Notes under the pieces: model-generated
Told to the model about the DNA's origin: nothing
The model's database searches: none
Seen by the model: the letters and a program-made list of their open reading frames with translations, nothing else
Shown here: positions 1 through 9,431 of the stretch, piece after piece
Layout: every line of letters begins with the position of its first letter
Position numbering within the stretch: position 1 is the first letter of the stretch
Translations under genes and position numbers: made by a program
DNA from: an uncultured Chitinophagaceae bacterium
GTDB lineage: Bacteria; Bacteroidota; Bacteroidia; Chitinophagales; Chitinophagaceae
DNA: 64,000 nucleotides
Direction of reading: 5' to 3'
Assembly: GCA_937907395.1 (NCBI GenBank)
Contig: CALCII010000016.1
Coordinates: 193,596-257,595, forward strand

Positions 1-1877
1 GGGGTTCCTTCTTTACCTGCCCAGTTCCAGTGGGGTGAGATATGCAACACATCTTTATCGGTCCACCATGATTGGTAGTAATAGTAAATATTTTTTGGAA
101 AACCACACATATCCATAATGCCGAAATGTGAATTGATATTGGGCCATGCATAGGGTGTTGGTTCACCACGGTAATCAAAACCCGTCCACACAAACCCGCC
201 TAACCAGAAATCATTCGGGCCACATAATTTCCACCATGTTTCAGCTGTGCTGGCCCACCAGGGAGCTGTAATGTCCTGATCGGGTACATAAGCATTGACA
301 CCATCTTTTACATAGATACCCCTGGTTGTTACTGTACTGCCCATTTCTGTTCCAATGATGGGTTGTACAGGATGATCTTTGTGATAATCTGCTACGGCTG
401 CTTCCCTGTAATTAAAACCACGTACCGGAATCACTTCATTCACACCTGTAAACACATTGGGCAGATCGGCGGCATAGGTGCTGGTTCTGGTTGGATCAAG
501 TCTTTTCTGGATCGCCAGTAGAGAAAGTGCAATCCGTTTGCCGGTTGAGTTGGCTTGTATATATCCTTCTTCATTTCCAATGGACCATAAAAAAACAGAA
601 GCATGGTTGCGATCCCTTTTGATGAGGCGTTCAAACTGCTGTACATATTCCGGACTGCTGTTGAGTAATCGTTGTTCATCAAGAACCAATACACCCAGAC
701 TGTCGCATGCATCCAGTAACTCTGGTGTGGGGGCATGGTGACTGGTGCGATAGGCATTAACACCCATTTCTTTCAGTAAACGGATGCGATAGTATTGCAG
801 GTAATCGGGCAGGGCACTTCCTACACCTGCATGATCCTGGTGATTATTGGTGCCTTTGATTTTTACATGTTTTCCATTTACAAAAACACCATTCGGTAAA
901 ATTTCAACAGATCGTATTCCAAAACGAATGGTTTGTGCATCTGCGATTCTATCATTGTTCTTTACTTCTATATAAACACGGTAGAGATAGGGATCTTCCA
1001 GTGACCATAACCGTGGTTGATTGATTTTTAAAGTTTGTTTGATGGGTTGTTGATCACCTGCTGCAACTGAGATTGGTACATTTTCCGTAGTGGCAACGGT
1101 ATTGCCGTCTCTGTCTTTTAATGAAATGGTTGCAATCGTATTGGCAGAGGTAAGTCCGTCATTTTTGATAGAGGCTTCTACCGTAATGGTTGCTGATTGA
1201 TCTTTTGATACAGATGAATAGGCAAATACAGAACCGGCATCGGCATGTACATTGTTGTGTTGAATGAGCCAGACATGCCTGTAAATTCCGGCGCCTTCAT
1301 AAAACCAGCCTTCGTATTGGGAAGCGTCTGCTCTTACAACAATTACATTGTCTTTATCGTAATTGAGATAATCGGTAATATCATAATCAACTCCCACATA
1401 ACCGCTTTGGTTTTTACCGAGGTAAAATCCGTTGATCCAGAAATCGGCATTACGGAATACACCATCGAACTGAATGATGAAACGATGCCCTGAATCGGCT
1501 TTATTTACAGCGAAATGTTTCCTGTACCATCCAACACTGTTTTGAGGATATAGCCCACCAACCGGACGATAACCATGCGACATCACATCAAAGTTGGGAG
1601 AGAATTCAAACGGAAGTTCAATAGCCCAGTCGTGCGGAAGATTTAATCGGCGCCAACTACTGTCATTGAACTTTGGATCAATGGCCGTTCCTTCTGCTTT
1701 TCCACTTTTGGCAAAAATATTGGCAATGGTATAATTGAAATCTTTGGAAGCATCGGCAGCATGCCCCAGGTGAAACTGCCAGTTATTATCGAAATTGGAT
1801 TGAATGCGCTGACTGTATGTTGCTGTAAAGCTGAGAACAAAAACAAAACAAAAGAGTAGATGAAAAGATTGTTTCAT
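1..1877 (-). CDS. Glycoside hydrolase family 2 beta-galactosidase, 3' end cut by window
   Basis: Hydrolyses beta-galactosides, probably in the periplasm or at the cell surface. I translated it by hand from the ATG at 1877: 625 codons are open to the window edge, so the C-terminus is missing. A signal peptide covers roughly residues 1-22 (MKQSFHLLFCFVFVLSF). The jelly-roll sugar-binding domain follows (LPHDWAIE, NGFYLGKNQSGYVG), then an Ig-like domain, then the catalytic barrel with the acid/base Glu in LWSIGNEE (about residue 434) and the likely nucleophile Glu in IIGTEMGS (about 509). It is divergent from galK with 91 bases between them, which fits joint use of galactosides. Exact substrate specificity within GH2 is not certain. 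Confidence 0.9.
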   Translation of the reverse strand, partial: MKQSFHLLFCFVFVLSFTATYSQRIQSNFDNNWQFHLGHAADASKDFNYTIANIFAKSGKAEGTAIDPKFNDSSWRRLNLPHDWAIELPFEFSPNFDVMSHGYRPVGGLYPQNSVGWYRKHFAVNKADSGHRFIIQFDGVFRNADFWINGFYLGKNQSGYVGVDYDITDYLNYDKDNVIVVRADASQYEGWFYEGAGIYRHVWLIQHNNVHADAGSVFAYSSVSKDQSATITVEASIKNDGLTSANTIATISLKDRDGNTVATTENVPISVAAGDQQPIKQTLKINQPRLWSLEDPYLYRVYIEVKNNDRIADAQTIRFGIRSVEILPNGVFVNGKHVKIKGTNNHQDHAGVGSALPDYLQYYRIRLLKEMGVNAYRTSHHAPTPELLDACDSLGVLVLDEQRLLNSSPEYVQQFERLIKRDRNHASVFLWSIGNEEGYIQANSTGKRIALSLLAIQKRLDPTRTSTYAADLPNVFTGVNEVIPVRGFNYREAAVADYHKDHPVQPIIGTEMGSTVTTRGIYVKDGVNAYVPDQDITAPWWASTAETWWKLCGPNDFWLGGFVWTGFDYRGEPTPYAWPNINSHFGIMDMCGFPKNIYYYYQSWWTDKDVLHISPHWNWAGKEGT

Positions 1878-1968
1878 ACAGCGTAAGTTTAGATATTTAA
1901 AGGTACCGATTGCCTGAAAAGTTCCTGAAAAAAATTAACTTGGGGCCTCATTTCAAAGTTACTTTCTC

Positions 1969-3126
1969 ATGCCTATCCTGAATGAAGTTTTAACGGAGTA
2001 CCAACAGCATTTTAACGAAGAATTCAGGCTATACCGTTCGCCCGGAAGAATCAACCTGATTGGCGAGCATACAGATTATAATAATGGTTACGTGTTGCCC
2101 GCTGCTATTGATAAAGCCGTTTATATCGCTATTGGCAAAAGTGATCGTATAAGTGGTAAATGGATTTCGGTTGATTTCAAAGAAGACATTGATATAAATC
2201 TGCAGGATATTAAACCAGTCACACAACATTGGGCCAATTATATTTTAGGGATTGTAGATCAGTTCCGGAAAAGGGGGCATTCCATTCCCACAGTGAACCT
2301 CGTGGTGGCAGCCGATTTGCCTGTTGGTGCCGGGTTGTCTTCCTCGGCTGCTTTGGAAGCGGCTGTTGCATTTGCTTTGAATGATTTATTTGAACTGGGT
2401 TACAACAGATTGGAACTGGCAAAGATTTGTCAGCAATCAGAAAACGATTTCATTGGTGTTCGTTGCGGTATCATGGACATGTTTGCCAGTTTACATGGCA
2501 AAAAGGATCATATTATCCGGCTCGATTGCCGTTCGCTTGCATTTGAATATGTTCCGTTTAAACTAACCGATTATGAAATCATGCTGCTGGATACGAATGT
2601 AAAACACTCACTGGCTTCATCGGAATACAATCTTCGCCGCCAGCAATGTGAAGAAGGAGTAGCAATCCTTAAAAAATTTGATAACAATATTCAGTCGCTT
2701 CGTGATGTGAGCAGCGATTTTATAAAAGAACATCAGGAAGATTTGCCTCCACTTGTTTATCAACGGTGTTTGTATGTGGTGGAAGAAAATGAACGATTAT
2801 TGAATGCCTGCACTGCATTGCTCCATGAAGATTTTATAAGCTTCGGGCAAATGATGTTTGGTTCGCATAATGGTTTGCAACATCAATATGAAGTAAGCTG
2901 TGCAGAGTTGGATTTTCTTGCAGGTGCTGCTAAAGAAAACAAAGAGGTGCTGGGTGCACGCATGATGGGTGGTGGATTTGGTGGTTGTACCATCAACCTG
3001 GTGAAGAAATCGGCTGCCAAAGCATGGTATGAGCAATTGGCTCCCCTGTACCAGCAAAAGTTTGGGAAACCATTGACCATGCATGAAGTTCATATTGGAG
3101 AAGGAACAGAACGATTAGATGTATAA
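1969..3126 (+). CDS. galK: Galactokinase
   Basis: Phosphorylates galactose to galactose-1-phosphate with ATP, first step of the Leloir pathway in the cytoplasm. All three GHMP-kinase motifs are present: the galactokinase signature GRINLIGEHTDYNNG (residues 26-40), the ATP loop PVGAGLSSSAALE (118-130) and the C-terminal MGGGFGGCT near residue 333. The 385-residue length is normal for the family. The neighbouring divergent GH2 beta-galactosidase would supply its substrate. The ATG at 1969 is the first in frame and places the signature at the usual distance from the N-terminus. Confidence 0.97.
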   Translation: MPILNEVLTEYQQHFNEEFRLYRSPGRINLIGEHTDYNNGYVLPAAIDKAVYIAIGKSDRISGKWISVDFKEDIDINLQDIKPVTQHWANYILGIVDQFRKRGHSIPTVNLVVAADLPVGAGLSSSAALEAAVAFALNDLFELGYNRLELAKICQQSENDFIGVRCGIMDMFASLHGKKDHIIRLDCRSLAFEYVPFKLTDYEIMLLDTNVKHSLASSEYNLRRQQCEEGVAILKKFDNNIQSLRDVSSDFIKEHQEDLPPLVYQRCLYVVEENERLLNACTALLHEDFISFGQMMFGSHNGLQHQYEVSCAELDFLAGAAKENKEVLGARMMGGGFGGCTINLVKKSAAKAWYEQLAPLYQQKFGKPLTMHEVHIGEGTERLDV

Positions 3127-3180
3127 AATCAAGTCGGGAAAAAAAGCATTCATTCCTGCATTTCAACACTAAACAGCTGC

Positions 3181-4749
3181 ATGGCCAAGCAAAGAAAAGT
3201 ACTGCTCATCTTATGGATCATTACACTGGCGTTTCGTGTGTGGTATGCACTGGCGTATCTCAACTACGGTAACGATACATTTGCGCAGCAATTTGCTGCT
3301 GAAAATTTTTTATCGGGCAAAGGGATCACACTTTCAAAAATCAACGGATTTGATTTTACCCATATTCAATATATTTCTTTAAAAGACTGGCCATTTACGC
3401 TTACTATCCTGCAGGCAGGTTTTTATTCGGTAGTGAAGGATTGGTTACTGATGTCGCAGTTGCTTACCGTTGCTTCGGTTGTTCTTTTTCTACTGGCCGC
3501 TTATAAAACGATGCAGCGGATTCAATTTCCTTTTTTGCACCAGGTATTTTTTATTCTAACTCTTCTTTTTAATCCGCTTCTGTATGCCGATTTTGGGGTT
3601 AGTGATTGGTTGGCATTGGCCGCATTCAGCTGGAGTTTTTATGCATTTGTAACACTTGTAAAAAAGCAGGATCTTGCTGCCGGTACAATCATTTCATACA
3701 GTTTTTTGTTTTATTTACCGGCTGCATTCAGGTACCAGTATTACCCGGTTGTTTTGATTTTTCCTTTGGTTTATTATTTCTTCAATTGGTATAATAACAA
3801 ATCAAAAGCTAAGAAGAAAGCACTACAGGTAATGTTGCTTACTGCAGTGTTGTTGCTGACCCAGGTGATTGTGTTTTATTTTCATTCTTCAGGTGATGCA
3901 TTTCTGCCAGATCGTCCCAAAGGGTTCTCTCCCGAAAATTTGCTTCGCTCTGATGCATTTCTGTTTAAAACCTTCTTTCGGCTGGATTATATCCTGTATT
4001 CATTTCCGGGGCACCTGACGGTTATGATGCCTTTATTGGCCGTTGTAAATCTGCTTGTGTTTATCGGAATAACTGTATACCTGGTCCGGTCTTTTTGGTT
4101 GTCTGTTGGGCAAAGGAAGTTTGATGACAGACAGGTTATCACAGTTGCTATCTTATGCTTTTGCTGGGCACTGTATTTGTTTTTTGCGGTGATGTCGCTT
4201 CAATACAAATTACAGGAGTATCCTTTTATCACATTTACCTATGTAGGAGAAGCACGCTACTATGCGCCATTAATGTACTTGTTGCTGTTTGGTTTGTTAC
4301 TCGTTTTGAAAGAAGCCGGTTCTTCAAAAATTGTTACGTTTTTATTTACTGCAGTCATTGTATTTAACGGCTTGCTGTTTACAAAATTTTTATACAATAC
4401 GGCAACAGCCAATCGTCCTGTATTTGCTTTCACCAGTATGGTAGCCGACCGGCAACAGGCGAAAAGGAATATCAATCTTCTTCTGAAAGATGCTTCCCGT
4501 CCGGTTGTGATTGCATGGTACCCCGCATCTTATCTTGTACTGAATCAATATAAGAATGAAACATTCATTCTCAGGAATTATAAGGATGTCTTTTCATTGC
4601 CGGGGCAGCCGGTAAAACCGTTTTATCTGGTTTTTTCAATTGAGAAAAGAGTACAAACCAGTGAGCAGGCGTTTTATTTTCAACAAAAGCATTTTACGGT
4701 TGCTTATGAAGACCATTTCAGGGTTGTTTATTTTAAGGAAGTGCAATAA
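3181..4749 (+). CDS. Multi-pass membrane protein, GT-C glycosyltransferase-like
   Basis: A 522-residue protein with about ten to twelve hydrophobic segments and a soluble C-terminal tail from roughly residue 430. The layout (an N-terminal membrane helix followed by a loop with NDT..QQFAAENFLSGKG, then many helices) resembles GT-C type glycosyltransferases and related lipid-linked-sugar enzymes, but I see no family-defining catalytic motif that I can name with certainty. It starts 54 bases after galK on the same strand, so co-transcription is possible. Function is therefore only a fold-level inference; a polytopic transporter or a structural membrane protein cannot be excluded. Confidence 0.75.
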   Translation: MAKQRKVLLILWIITLAFRVWYALAYLNYGNDTFAQQFAAENFLSGKGITLSKINGFDFTHIQYISLKDWPFTLTILQAGFYSVVKDWLLMSQLLTVASVVLFLLAAYKTMQRIQFPFLHQVFFILTLLFNPLLYADFGVSDWLALAAFSWSFYAFVTLVKKQDLAAGTIISYSFLFYLPAAFRYQYYPVVLIFPLVYYFFNWYNNKSKAKKKALQVMLLTAVLLLTQVIVFYFHSSGDAFLPDRPKGFSPENLLRSDAFLFKTFFRLDYILYSFPGHLTVMMPLLAVVNLLVFIGITVYLVRSFWLSVGQRKFDDRQVITVAILCFCWALYLFFAVMSLQYKLQEYPFITFTYVGEARYYAPLMYLLLFGLLLVLKEAGSSKIVTFLFTAVIVFNGLLFTKFLYNTATANRPVFAFTSMVADRQQAKRNINLLLKDASRPVVIAWYPASYLVLNQYKNETFILRNYKDVFSLPGQPVKPFYLVFSIEKRVQTSEQAFYFQQKHFTVAYEDHFRVVYFKEVQ

Positions 4750-4824
4750 ACTTTACCATTCTTGCTTTGTTAGTTGAATTTGCTTTTTATTTGTAACAAC
4801 GATTTCCCGAAAACCTTGCTATAT

Positions 4825-6450
4825 ATGAACATCGGATTCAATAAGAATGAAGATGCGATGAAATTATCGCTCACAGAAATGAACAAGCGCCTGCAAAAAA
4901 TTGCGGAAGGCGGGGGTAAAAAAGCGATTGAAAAACAAAAAGAACGAAACAAGCTCACTGCCCGGGAGCGTATTGAATATCTCCGTGATGCCGGAACTCC
5001 CTTCATCGAAATTGGTGCTTTTGCAGGGTATGAAATGTATGAAGCCGAAGGTGGTTGTCCGGCCGGTGGTACCGTAGGCGGCATTGGTTATGTAAGTGGC
5101 CGGCAGTGCGTGATTGTGGCCAATGATCAAACAGTAAAAGCAGGTGCCTGGTTTCCCATTACAGGTAAAAAAAATCTCCGCTTGCAGGAAATTGCCATGG
5201 AAAATCAGTTGCCGGTTATTTATCTCGTAGATAGTGCCGGTGTGTATTTACCCATGCAGGACGAGATATTTCCGGATAAAGAGCATTTCGGGCGCATATT
5301 CCGCAACAATGCACGCATGAGCGCTATGGGTATTACCCAGATTGCGGCTGTAATGGGAGCATGCGTTGCAGGAGGGGCCTATTTACCCATCATGAGCGAT
5401 GAAACATTAATGGTGGAAGGAAATGGTTCCATTTTTCTTGCAGGTCCATATCTGGTTAAAGCAGCAATAGGTGAGGATATTGATACAGAAACCTTAGGAG
5501 GAGCAGTAACACATACTGAGATCAGCGGGATAGCAGATTATAAATTCAAAACCGAACAGGAATGCTTAGACGAAGTAAAAAAACTGGTGAGCAAACTGGG
5601 AACAAGAAAGAAGGCAGGGTTTGACAGAATTGAATCAAAACTTCCTGTAAAAGATGTTCGTGAACTGTATGGCATTTATCCTTCTGACGGAAAGCCATAT
5701 GATATGCTTGATGTGATTGAACGCATTGTTGACGATAGTGATTTTGATCAGTTCAAAGCCGATTATGGCAAAAGTATTTTGTGTGGTTATGCAAGGATCG
5801 ATGGATGGGCTGTTGGTATTGTAGCCAATCAGCGTACCATCGTTAAAAGCCGGAAAGGAGAAATGCAGATGGGAGGTGTGATTTATAACGACAGTGCCGA
5901 TAAAGCTGCCCGTTTTATACTCAATTGCAATCAAAAGAAAATTCCGTTGGTATTCCTGCAGGATGTTACCGGTTTTATGGTGGGCAGCCGTTCGGAACAT
6001 AGCGGCATCATTAAAGACGGTGCTAAAATGGTGAATGCAGTTGCCAACAGCGTGGTGCCTAAAATCACGATTGTGATTGGAAACTCTTACGGTGCCGGTA
6101 ATTATGCAATGTGTGGTAAGGCCTATGATCCCCGTTTCATCTATGCATGGCCCACCGCTAAGATGGCGGTGATGGGAGGAGAACAGGCTGCTAAAACACT
6201 TTTGCAGATACAGGTAGCCGCTATGAAATCAAAAGGGAAAGAAGTAAGTGCAGCAGATGAAAAGAAATTACTGGATCAGATCAAGGGCCGGTATGAAGCC
6301 CAAACAACACCTTATTACGCAGCAGCAAGGTTGTGGGTGGATGGAATTATTGATCCTGTGGAGACAAGAAAAGTGATCAGTGAAGGTATTTCGGCAGCCG
6401 ATCATAATCCGGATCTGAATGATATGCGTTTGGGCGTTTTCCAGGTGTAA
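4825..6450 (+). CDS. Acyl-CoA carboxylase, carboxyltransferase (beta) subunit
   Basis: Carboxyltransferase subunit of a biotin-dependent acyl-CoA carboxylase of the propionyl-/methylcrotonyl-CoA type. The crotonase-like halves are visible: GGACPAGGTVGG-like segment EGGCPAGGTVGGIGYVSG, the oxyanion-type stretch ACVAGGAYLPIMSDE, and in the second half FLQDVTGFMVGSRSE and GNSYGAGNYAMCGKAYDP. Length is 541 residues from the chosen ATG at 4825 (MNIGFNKNEDAMKL), which matches the N-terminus usual in Bacteroidota homologues; an upstream ATG at 4774 would add 17 poorly conserved residues. No biotin carboxylase gene is next to it, so the partner subunit must be elsewhere. Methylcrotonyl-CoA is the likelier substrate given KMAVMGGEQAA, but this is inference. 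Confidence 0.9.
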   Translation: MNIGFNKNEDAMKLSLTEMNKRLQKIAEGGGKKAIEKQKERNKLTARERIEYLRDAGTPFIEIGAFAGYEMYEAEGGCPAGGTVGGIGYVSGRQCVIVANDQTVKAGAWFPITGKKNLRLQEIAMENQLPVIYLVDSAGVYLPMQDEIFPDKEHFGRIFRNNARMSAMGITQIAAVMGACVAGGAYLPIMSDETLMVEGNGSIFLAGPYLVKAAIGEDIDTETLGGAVTHTEISGIADYKFKTEQECLDEVKKLVSKLGTRKKAGFDRIESKLPVKDVRELYGIYPSDGKPYDMLDVIERIVDDSDFDQFKADYGKSILCGYARIDGWAVGIVANQRTIVKSRKGEMQMGGVIYNDSADKAARFILNCNQKKIPLVFLQDVTGFMVGSRSEHSGIIKDGAKMVNAVANSVVPKITIVIGNSYGAGNYAMCGKAYDPRFIYAWPTAKMAVMGGEQAAKTLLQIQVAAMKSKGKEVSAADEKKLLDQIKGRYEAQTTPYYAAARLWVDGIIDPVETRKVISEGISAADHNPDLNDMRLGVFQV

Positions 6451-6467
6451 ATAAGAAGCACATAAAT

Positions 6468-6499
6468 AAAAATCCCCGAAGTTCAATTCGGGGATTTTT
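6468..6499. terminator. Bidirectional intrinsic terminator
   Basis: A perfect 13-bp stem (AAAAATCCCCGAA and its complement) with a 6-base loop, with A-runs and T-runs on both sides. It lies between the convergent carboxyltransferase gene and the DUF6580-like gene and can stop transcription from both. Confidence 0.85.
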
Positions 6500-6519
6500 G
6501 TAAATATTGTATCATGTAA

Positions 6520-7074
6520 TTAAGCAGTCTTGAGTTCTTTCTTTTTCAAAAGTGCATATCCACCAAAGAAAAGAGCACTGAATACCACTGTTGCATAGAT
6601 ACTTCCCGTATAGAAAGGAATACCATCGTTGTAAGTGAGCATCAGTCCGCTCAGCGTTTTCGGATGGTTATAACCACCACCTCCGATGAATACGAGGAAA
6701 TTGCTGATGAAGAAGTAAACGGTAGGTGCCACCAATGAGCCGGCAGCAATTTGCCACACTTTATTTTGTTGCACAAAAAATCCGATTACTGTTAAACTGG
6801 TAAGTACAATATAATTCAGGAACTGGCCTTGGTAAAATCCTTGTAATGAACTGATGCCGGCAGCATACAATCCTTCAAAAATCAAATCGCCAATGAACAT
6901 GCTGATCAATGGAACGGCAAATGAATATTTTTTGCTTTTAATCACAGATCCGGCAAACAGTGCCATGGCAATCTGCGGAGCAAAACCCAGCGGACGATTA
7001 GGGAGTATGCGGTATAACGTAGCCACAGCAATCAGGGCCAGCAAAGTGAAAAGGATATTTTTGTTCAGCTTCAT
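6520..7074 (-). CDS. DUF6580-like integral membrane protein
   Basis: A small membrane protein of 184 residues with five or six hydrophobic helices. The opening LPNRPLGFAPQIAMALFAGS and the segment ISMFIGDLIFEG are typical of the DUF6580 family, which resembles the S component of ECF-type vitamin transporters; the ligand is unknown. I chose the ATG at 7074 (MKLNKNILFTLLAL), because the longer reading from 7113 adds a hydrophobic stretch not expected in the family. It converges on the carboxyltransferase gene and shares the terminator at 6468-6499. Confidence 0.75.
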   Translation of the reverse strand: MKLNKNILFTLLALIAVATLYRILPNRPLGFAPQIAMALFAGSVIKSKKYSFAVPLISMFIGDLIFEGLYAAGISSLQGFYQGQFLNYIVLTSLTVIGFFVQQNKVWQIAAGSLVAPTVYFFISNFLVFIGGGGYNHPKTLSGLMLTYNDGIPFYTGSIYATVVFSALFFGGYALLKKKELKTA

Positions 7075-7185
7075 AATAAGAATAGTTGTGCTGGCAAAAA
7101 TAGCTAAAAACAATCCCCGAAACTCAATTGTAAAAACTCATCTTTTCCCGAAATGTGGAAAAGATAGATTCCTTTAATTTAGAGT

Positions 7186-7536
7186 ATGGCAAAACACCTT
7201 GAAACCGGCAAAACCGGGGAGAACCTGGCCGCAACCTGGCTGGAAACAAACGGCTTTACCCTTCTTTACCGCAATTGGAAGCACTCGTACTATGAACTGG
7301 ACATTATAGCTGAAAAGCAGGGCTGCCTGCACTTTATTGAAGTAAAAACAAGAACCACCCAAACATTTGGTTTTCCCGAAGAGGGGGTAACGGTTCATAA
7401 ACTGGAGCGCTTGATGAATGCCGGCGAAGCCTTCCTGGAACAAAATCCCCAATGGAACAGGATTCAGTATGATATATTAAGCATTTATCTGACAGCCAAA
7501 GGGGCAGAATATTTCCTGATAGAAGATGTAAGTTGA
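7186..7536 (+). CDS. YraN family (UPF0102) nuclease-fold protein
   Basis: A 116-residue member of the UPF0102/YraN family, which has a restriction-endonuclease-like fold. The characteristic opening GKTGENLAATWLETNGFTLL is present and the putative active-site set is visible as ELDIIAE (Asp) and HFIEVKTR (Glu-x-Lys). The biological role is not firmly established; members are often suspected to act on Holliday-junction-like or recombination DNA. It stands alone, divergent from the DUF6580-like gene, and is followed by its own hairpin terminator at 7568. Confidence 0.9.
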   Translation: MAKHLETGKTGENLAATWLETNGFTLLYRNWKHSYYELDIIAEKQGCLHFIEVKTRTTQTFGFPEEGVTVHKLERLMNAGEAFLEQNPQWNRIQYDILSIYLTAKGAEYFLIEDVS

Positions 7537-7567
7537 AAAGAAAAGAAAGTGGAAAGGGTATAAAAGG

Positions 7568-7592
7568 AAAAAACTTCCGGAAGGAAGTTTTT
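7568..7592 (+). terminator. Intrinsic terminator after the YraN gene
   Basis: Ten-base stem AAAAACTTCC/GGAAGTTTTT with a GGAA tetraloop and a T-run, 31 bases after the YraN stop codon. Symmetric enough to act on both strands. Confidence 0.75.
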
Positions 7593-7818
7593 CTAAGGAC
7601 TTTGAATTTGGTTTTGTCCAGGATGGTTTTTTGTGATATTGGATATGGATTCAAAGATGGGGGATTTTTTTCAATCCAACAACTTTGTTTTTAAATTTAT
7701 TTTCGGATCAGTGTTCTTATGTATTGATTTTAAAATATTAATGCTTACTGTTTGAGCTCATGAATTAAATAAAAGATTCGATTTGTTGCTGAGATATTGT
7801 CTGAATTATCTTTCCTTC
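7593..7818. other. Intergenic stretch without visible gene
   Basis: Together with the structured repeat that follows it makes up a 458-base gap between the convergent YraN and purB genes. This part is AT-rich, has no ORF with family features and no clear promoter. Confidence 0.6.
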
Positions 7819-7941
7819 GTTACTTTTTTCTTGCCAAAAAAGTAACCCAAAAGGGCCCCGCCATCGATTACACCCCGATGGCGGACAGATCCTTGATTTA
7901 GCTTCGGTACTACTGTAGTGCCCAACATTAGTTCCCTGATT
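7819..7941 (+). repeat. Two-hairpin structured intergenic repeat, copy A
   Basis: Two perfect hairpins 11 bases apart. Hairpin 1: GTTACTTTTTT (7819-7829), loop CTTGCC, AAAAAAGTAAC (7836-7846). Hairpin 2: CCGCCATCG (7858-7866), 9-base loop ATTACACCC, CGATGGCGG (7876-7884). A conserved tail follows with CTTGATTTA and ACTACTGTAGTGCC. A second copy at 35625-35749 has the same stem and loop lengths but several paired base changes, so the fold, not the sequence, is conserved. Strand is arbitrary: I give the one on which both copies read the same way. No protein family is encoded. Confidence 0.85.
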
Positions 7942-7994
7942 ACATTTATGTGTAGTCAAGCCTCTGCTCTTTAAGATTAAAGTAGTGCCAGAAG

Positions 7995-9341
7995 TTAATG
8001 CTTCGGTGATACGCCTGTATAATTGAATGGTGTAATGGCTTTCAATTCTTTTTTTAATGTAGTGCTAACCTTTAAACCATTAATAAACGCATGTAAAGAT
8101 TCTTTTGTAATGGATGCATTTCCTCTTGTAAGCTCTTTTAATGCTTCATAAGGATTTGGATAGTTCTCCCTTCTCAGAATCGTTTGTATGGCTTCCGCTA
8201 CTACAGCCCAGTTATTGTTAAGGTCCTGGTCAATTTTTTCTTTGTTAAGCAATAGTTTGTCCAATCCTTTTTCAACAGAGCGAATGGATAAGATGCTGTG
8301 AGCAAAAGGTACTCCCAGGTTGCGGAGAACAGTAGAGTCGGTAAGATCTCTTTGTAATCTTGAAACCGGTAGCTTGGAGGAGAGATGTTCAAACAATGCA
8401 TTGGCAATACCCAGGTTGCCTTCCGCATTTTCAAAATCGATAGGATTTACTTTATGTGGCATAGCCGAAGAACCCACTTCACCTTTTTTGATTTTTTGTT
8501 TAAAATAATCAAGGGATACGTAAGTCCACACATCTCTGCACAAGTCAATTAATATGGTGTTGATGCGTTTAATTCCGTCCATCTGCGCTGCCAGGTAATC
8601 GTAGTGTTCAATTTGAGTGGTGTATTGTTGCCGTTGTAAACCGAGTTTTTTTTCAACGAACTCGTTACCCAGTTTCACCCAATCCTTTTTTGGGAATGCT
8701 ACATGGTGGGCATTGAAATTACCTGTAGCTCCGCCGAATTTGGCGGTGTAGGGCAATTGAGTTAATACGTTGAGTTGGTGTTCCAACCGTTCCACAAAAA
8801 CCATGATTTCTTTTCCCAATCGTGTTGGCGATGCAGGTTGTCCGTGCGTACGTGCCAGCATCGGAATATCAGCCCATTCTTTCGCCAGTTTTTTTAAGTG
8901 CAGAATGAGGTTCGAAACAGCTGGTAACAATTCCTGCTCCATGGCATCTTTCCAGGAGAGGGGTATGGCCGTATTGTTGATATCCTGCGATGTTAGTCCG
9001 AAGTGAATCCATTCTTTTACATTGGATAAATTCATTTCATCCAAAACACGTTTCAGGAAATATTCCACCGCTTTTACATCATGGTTGGTAACGCTTTCCA
9101 GGTTTTTTATTTCCACTGCTTTTTCCAGCGGGAAATTCTGTGCCAGTTCTGAAAGTGATTTCGCTTGTTTGGGAGACAGGGTAAAAAAACGTTTTTCTGC
9201 CAGGAACAGGAAATAATCAATTTCCACTTTTACCCTGTACCGTATCAATGCATATTCGGAAAAATAGGCATCGAGTTGTTGTAATTGGTTGCGGTAGCGT
9301 CCGTCTACAGGAGAAATAGCAGTAAGCGATTGGAGTTCCAT
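7995..9341 (-). CDS. purB: Adenylosuccinate lyase
   Basis: Cleaves SAICAR to AICAR and adenylosuccinate to AMP in purine biosynthesis. The fumarase/aspartase superfamily signature GSSAMPHKVNPIDFENAEG sits near residue 290, the catalytic histidine region ARTHGQPASPTRLG near 170 and the SQDINNTAIP segment near 116. The 448-residue length is normal for the larger E. coli-like type of PurB. It is divergent from mqnA with about 90 bases between the start codons and is the only purine gene in the window. Confidence 0.95.
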   Translation of the reverse strand: MELQSLTAISPVDGRYRNQLQQLDAYFSEYALIRYRVKVEIDYFLFLAEKRFFTLSPKQAKSLSELAQNFPLEKAVEIKNLESVTNHDVKAVEYFLKRVLDEMNLSNVKEWIHFGLTSQDINNTAIPLSWKDAMEQELLPAVSNLILHLKKLAKEWADIPMLARTHGQPASPTRLGKEIMVFVERLEHQLNVLTQLPYTAKFGGATGNFNAHHVAFPKKDWVKLGNEFVEKKLGLQRQQYTTQIEHYDYLAAQMDGIKRINTILIDLCRDVWTYVSLDYFKQKIKKGEVGSSAMPHKVNPIDFENAEGNLGIANALFEHLSSKLPVSRLQRDLTDSTVLRNLGVPFAHSILSIRSVEKGLDKLLLNKEKIDQDLNNNWAVVAEAIQTILRRENYPNPYEALKELTRGNASITKESLHAFINGLKVSTTLKKELKAITPFNYTGVSPKH

Positions 9342-9431
9342 GATGAGCTTGTGTTGTATTAGAAATCAGGAACAAACACCTGTTCATACATGCCACAATT
9401 TCCGTTCCTTTGCAGCGCAAAAGTAAATGAA

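Noticed and set aside
7765..7959. 64-residue minus-strand ORF in the YraN-purB gap
   Set aside because: It reads through both hairpins of the structured repeat and has no protein-like conservation between the two copies.
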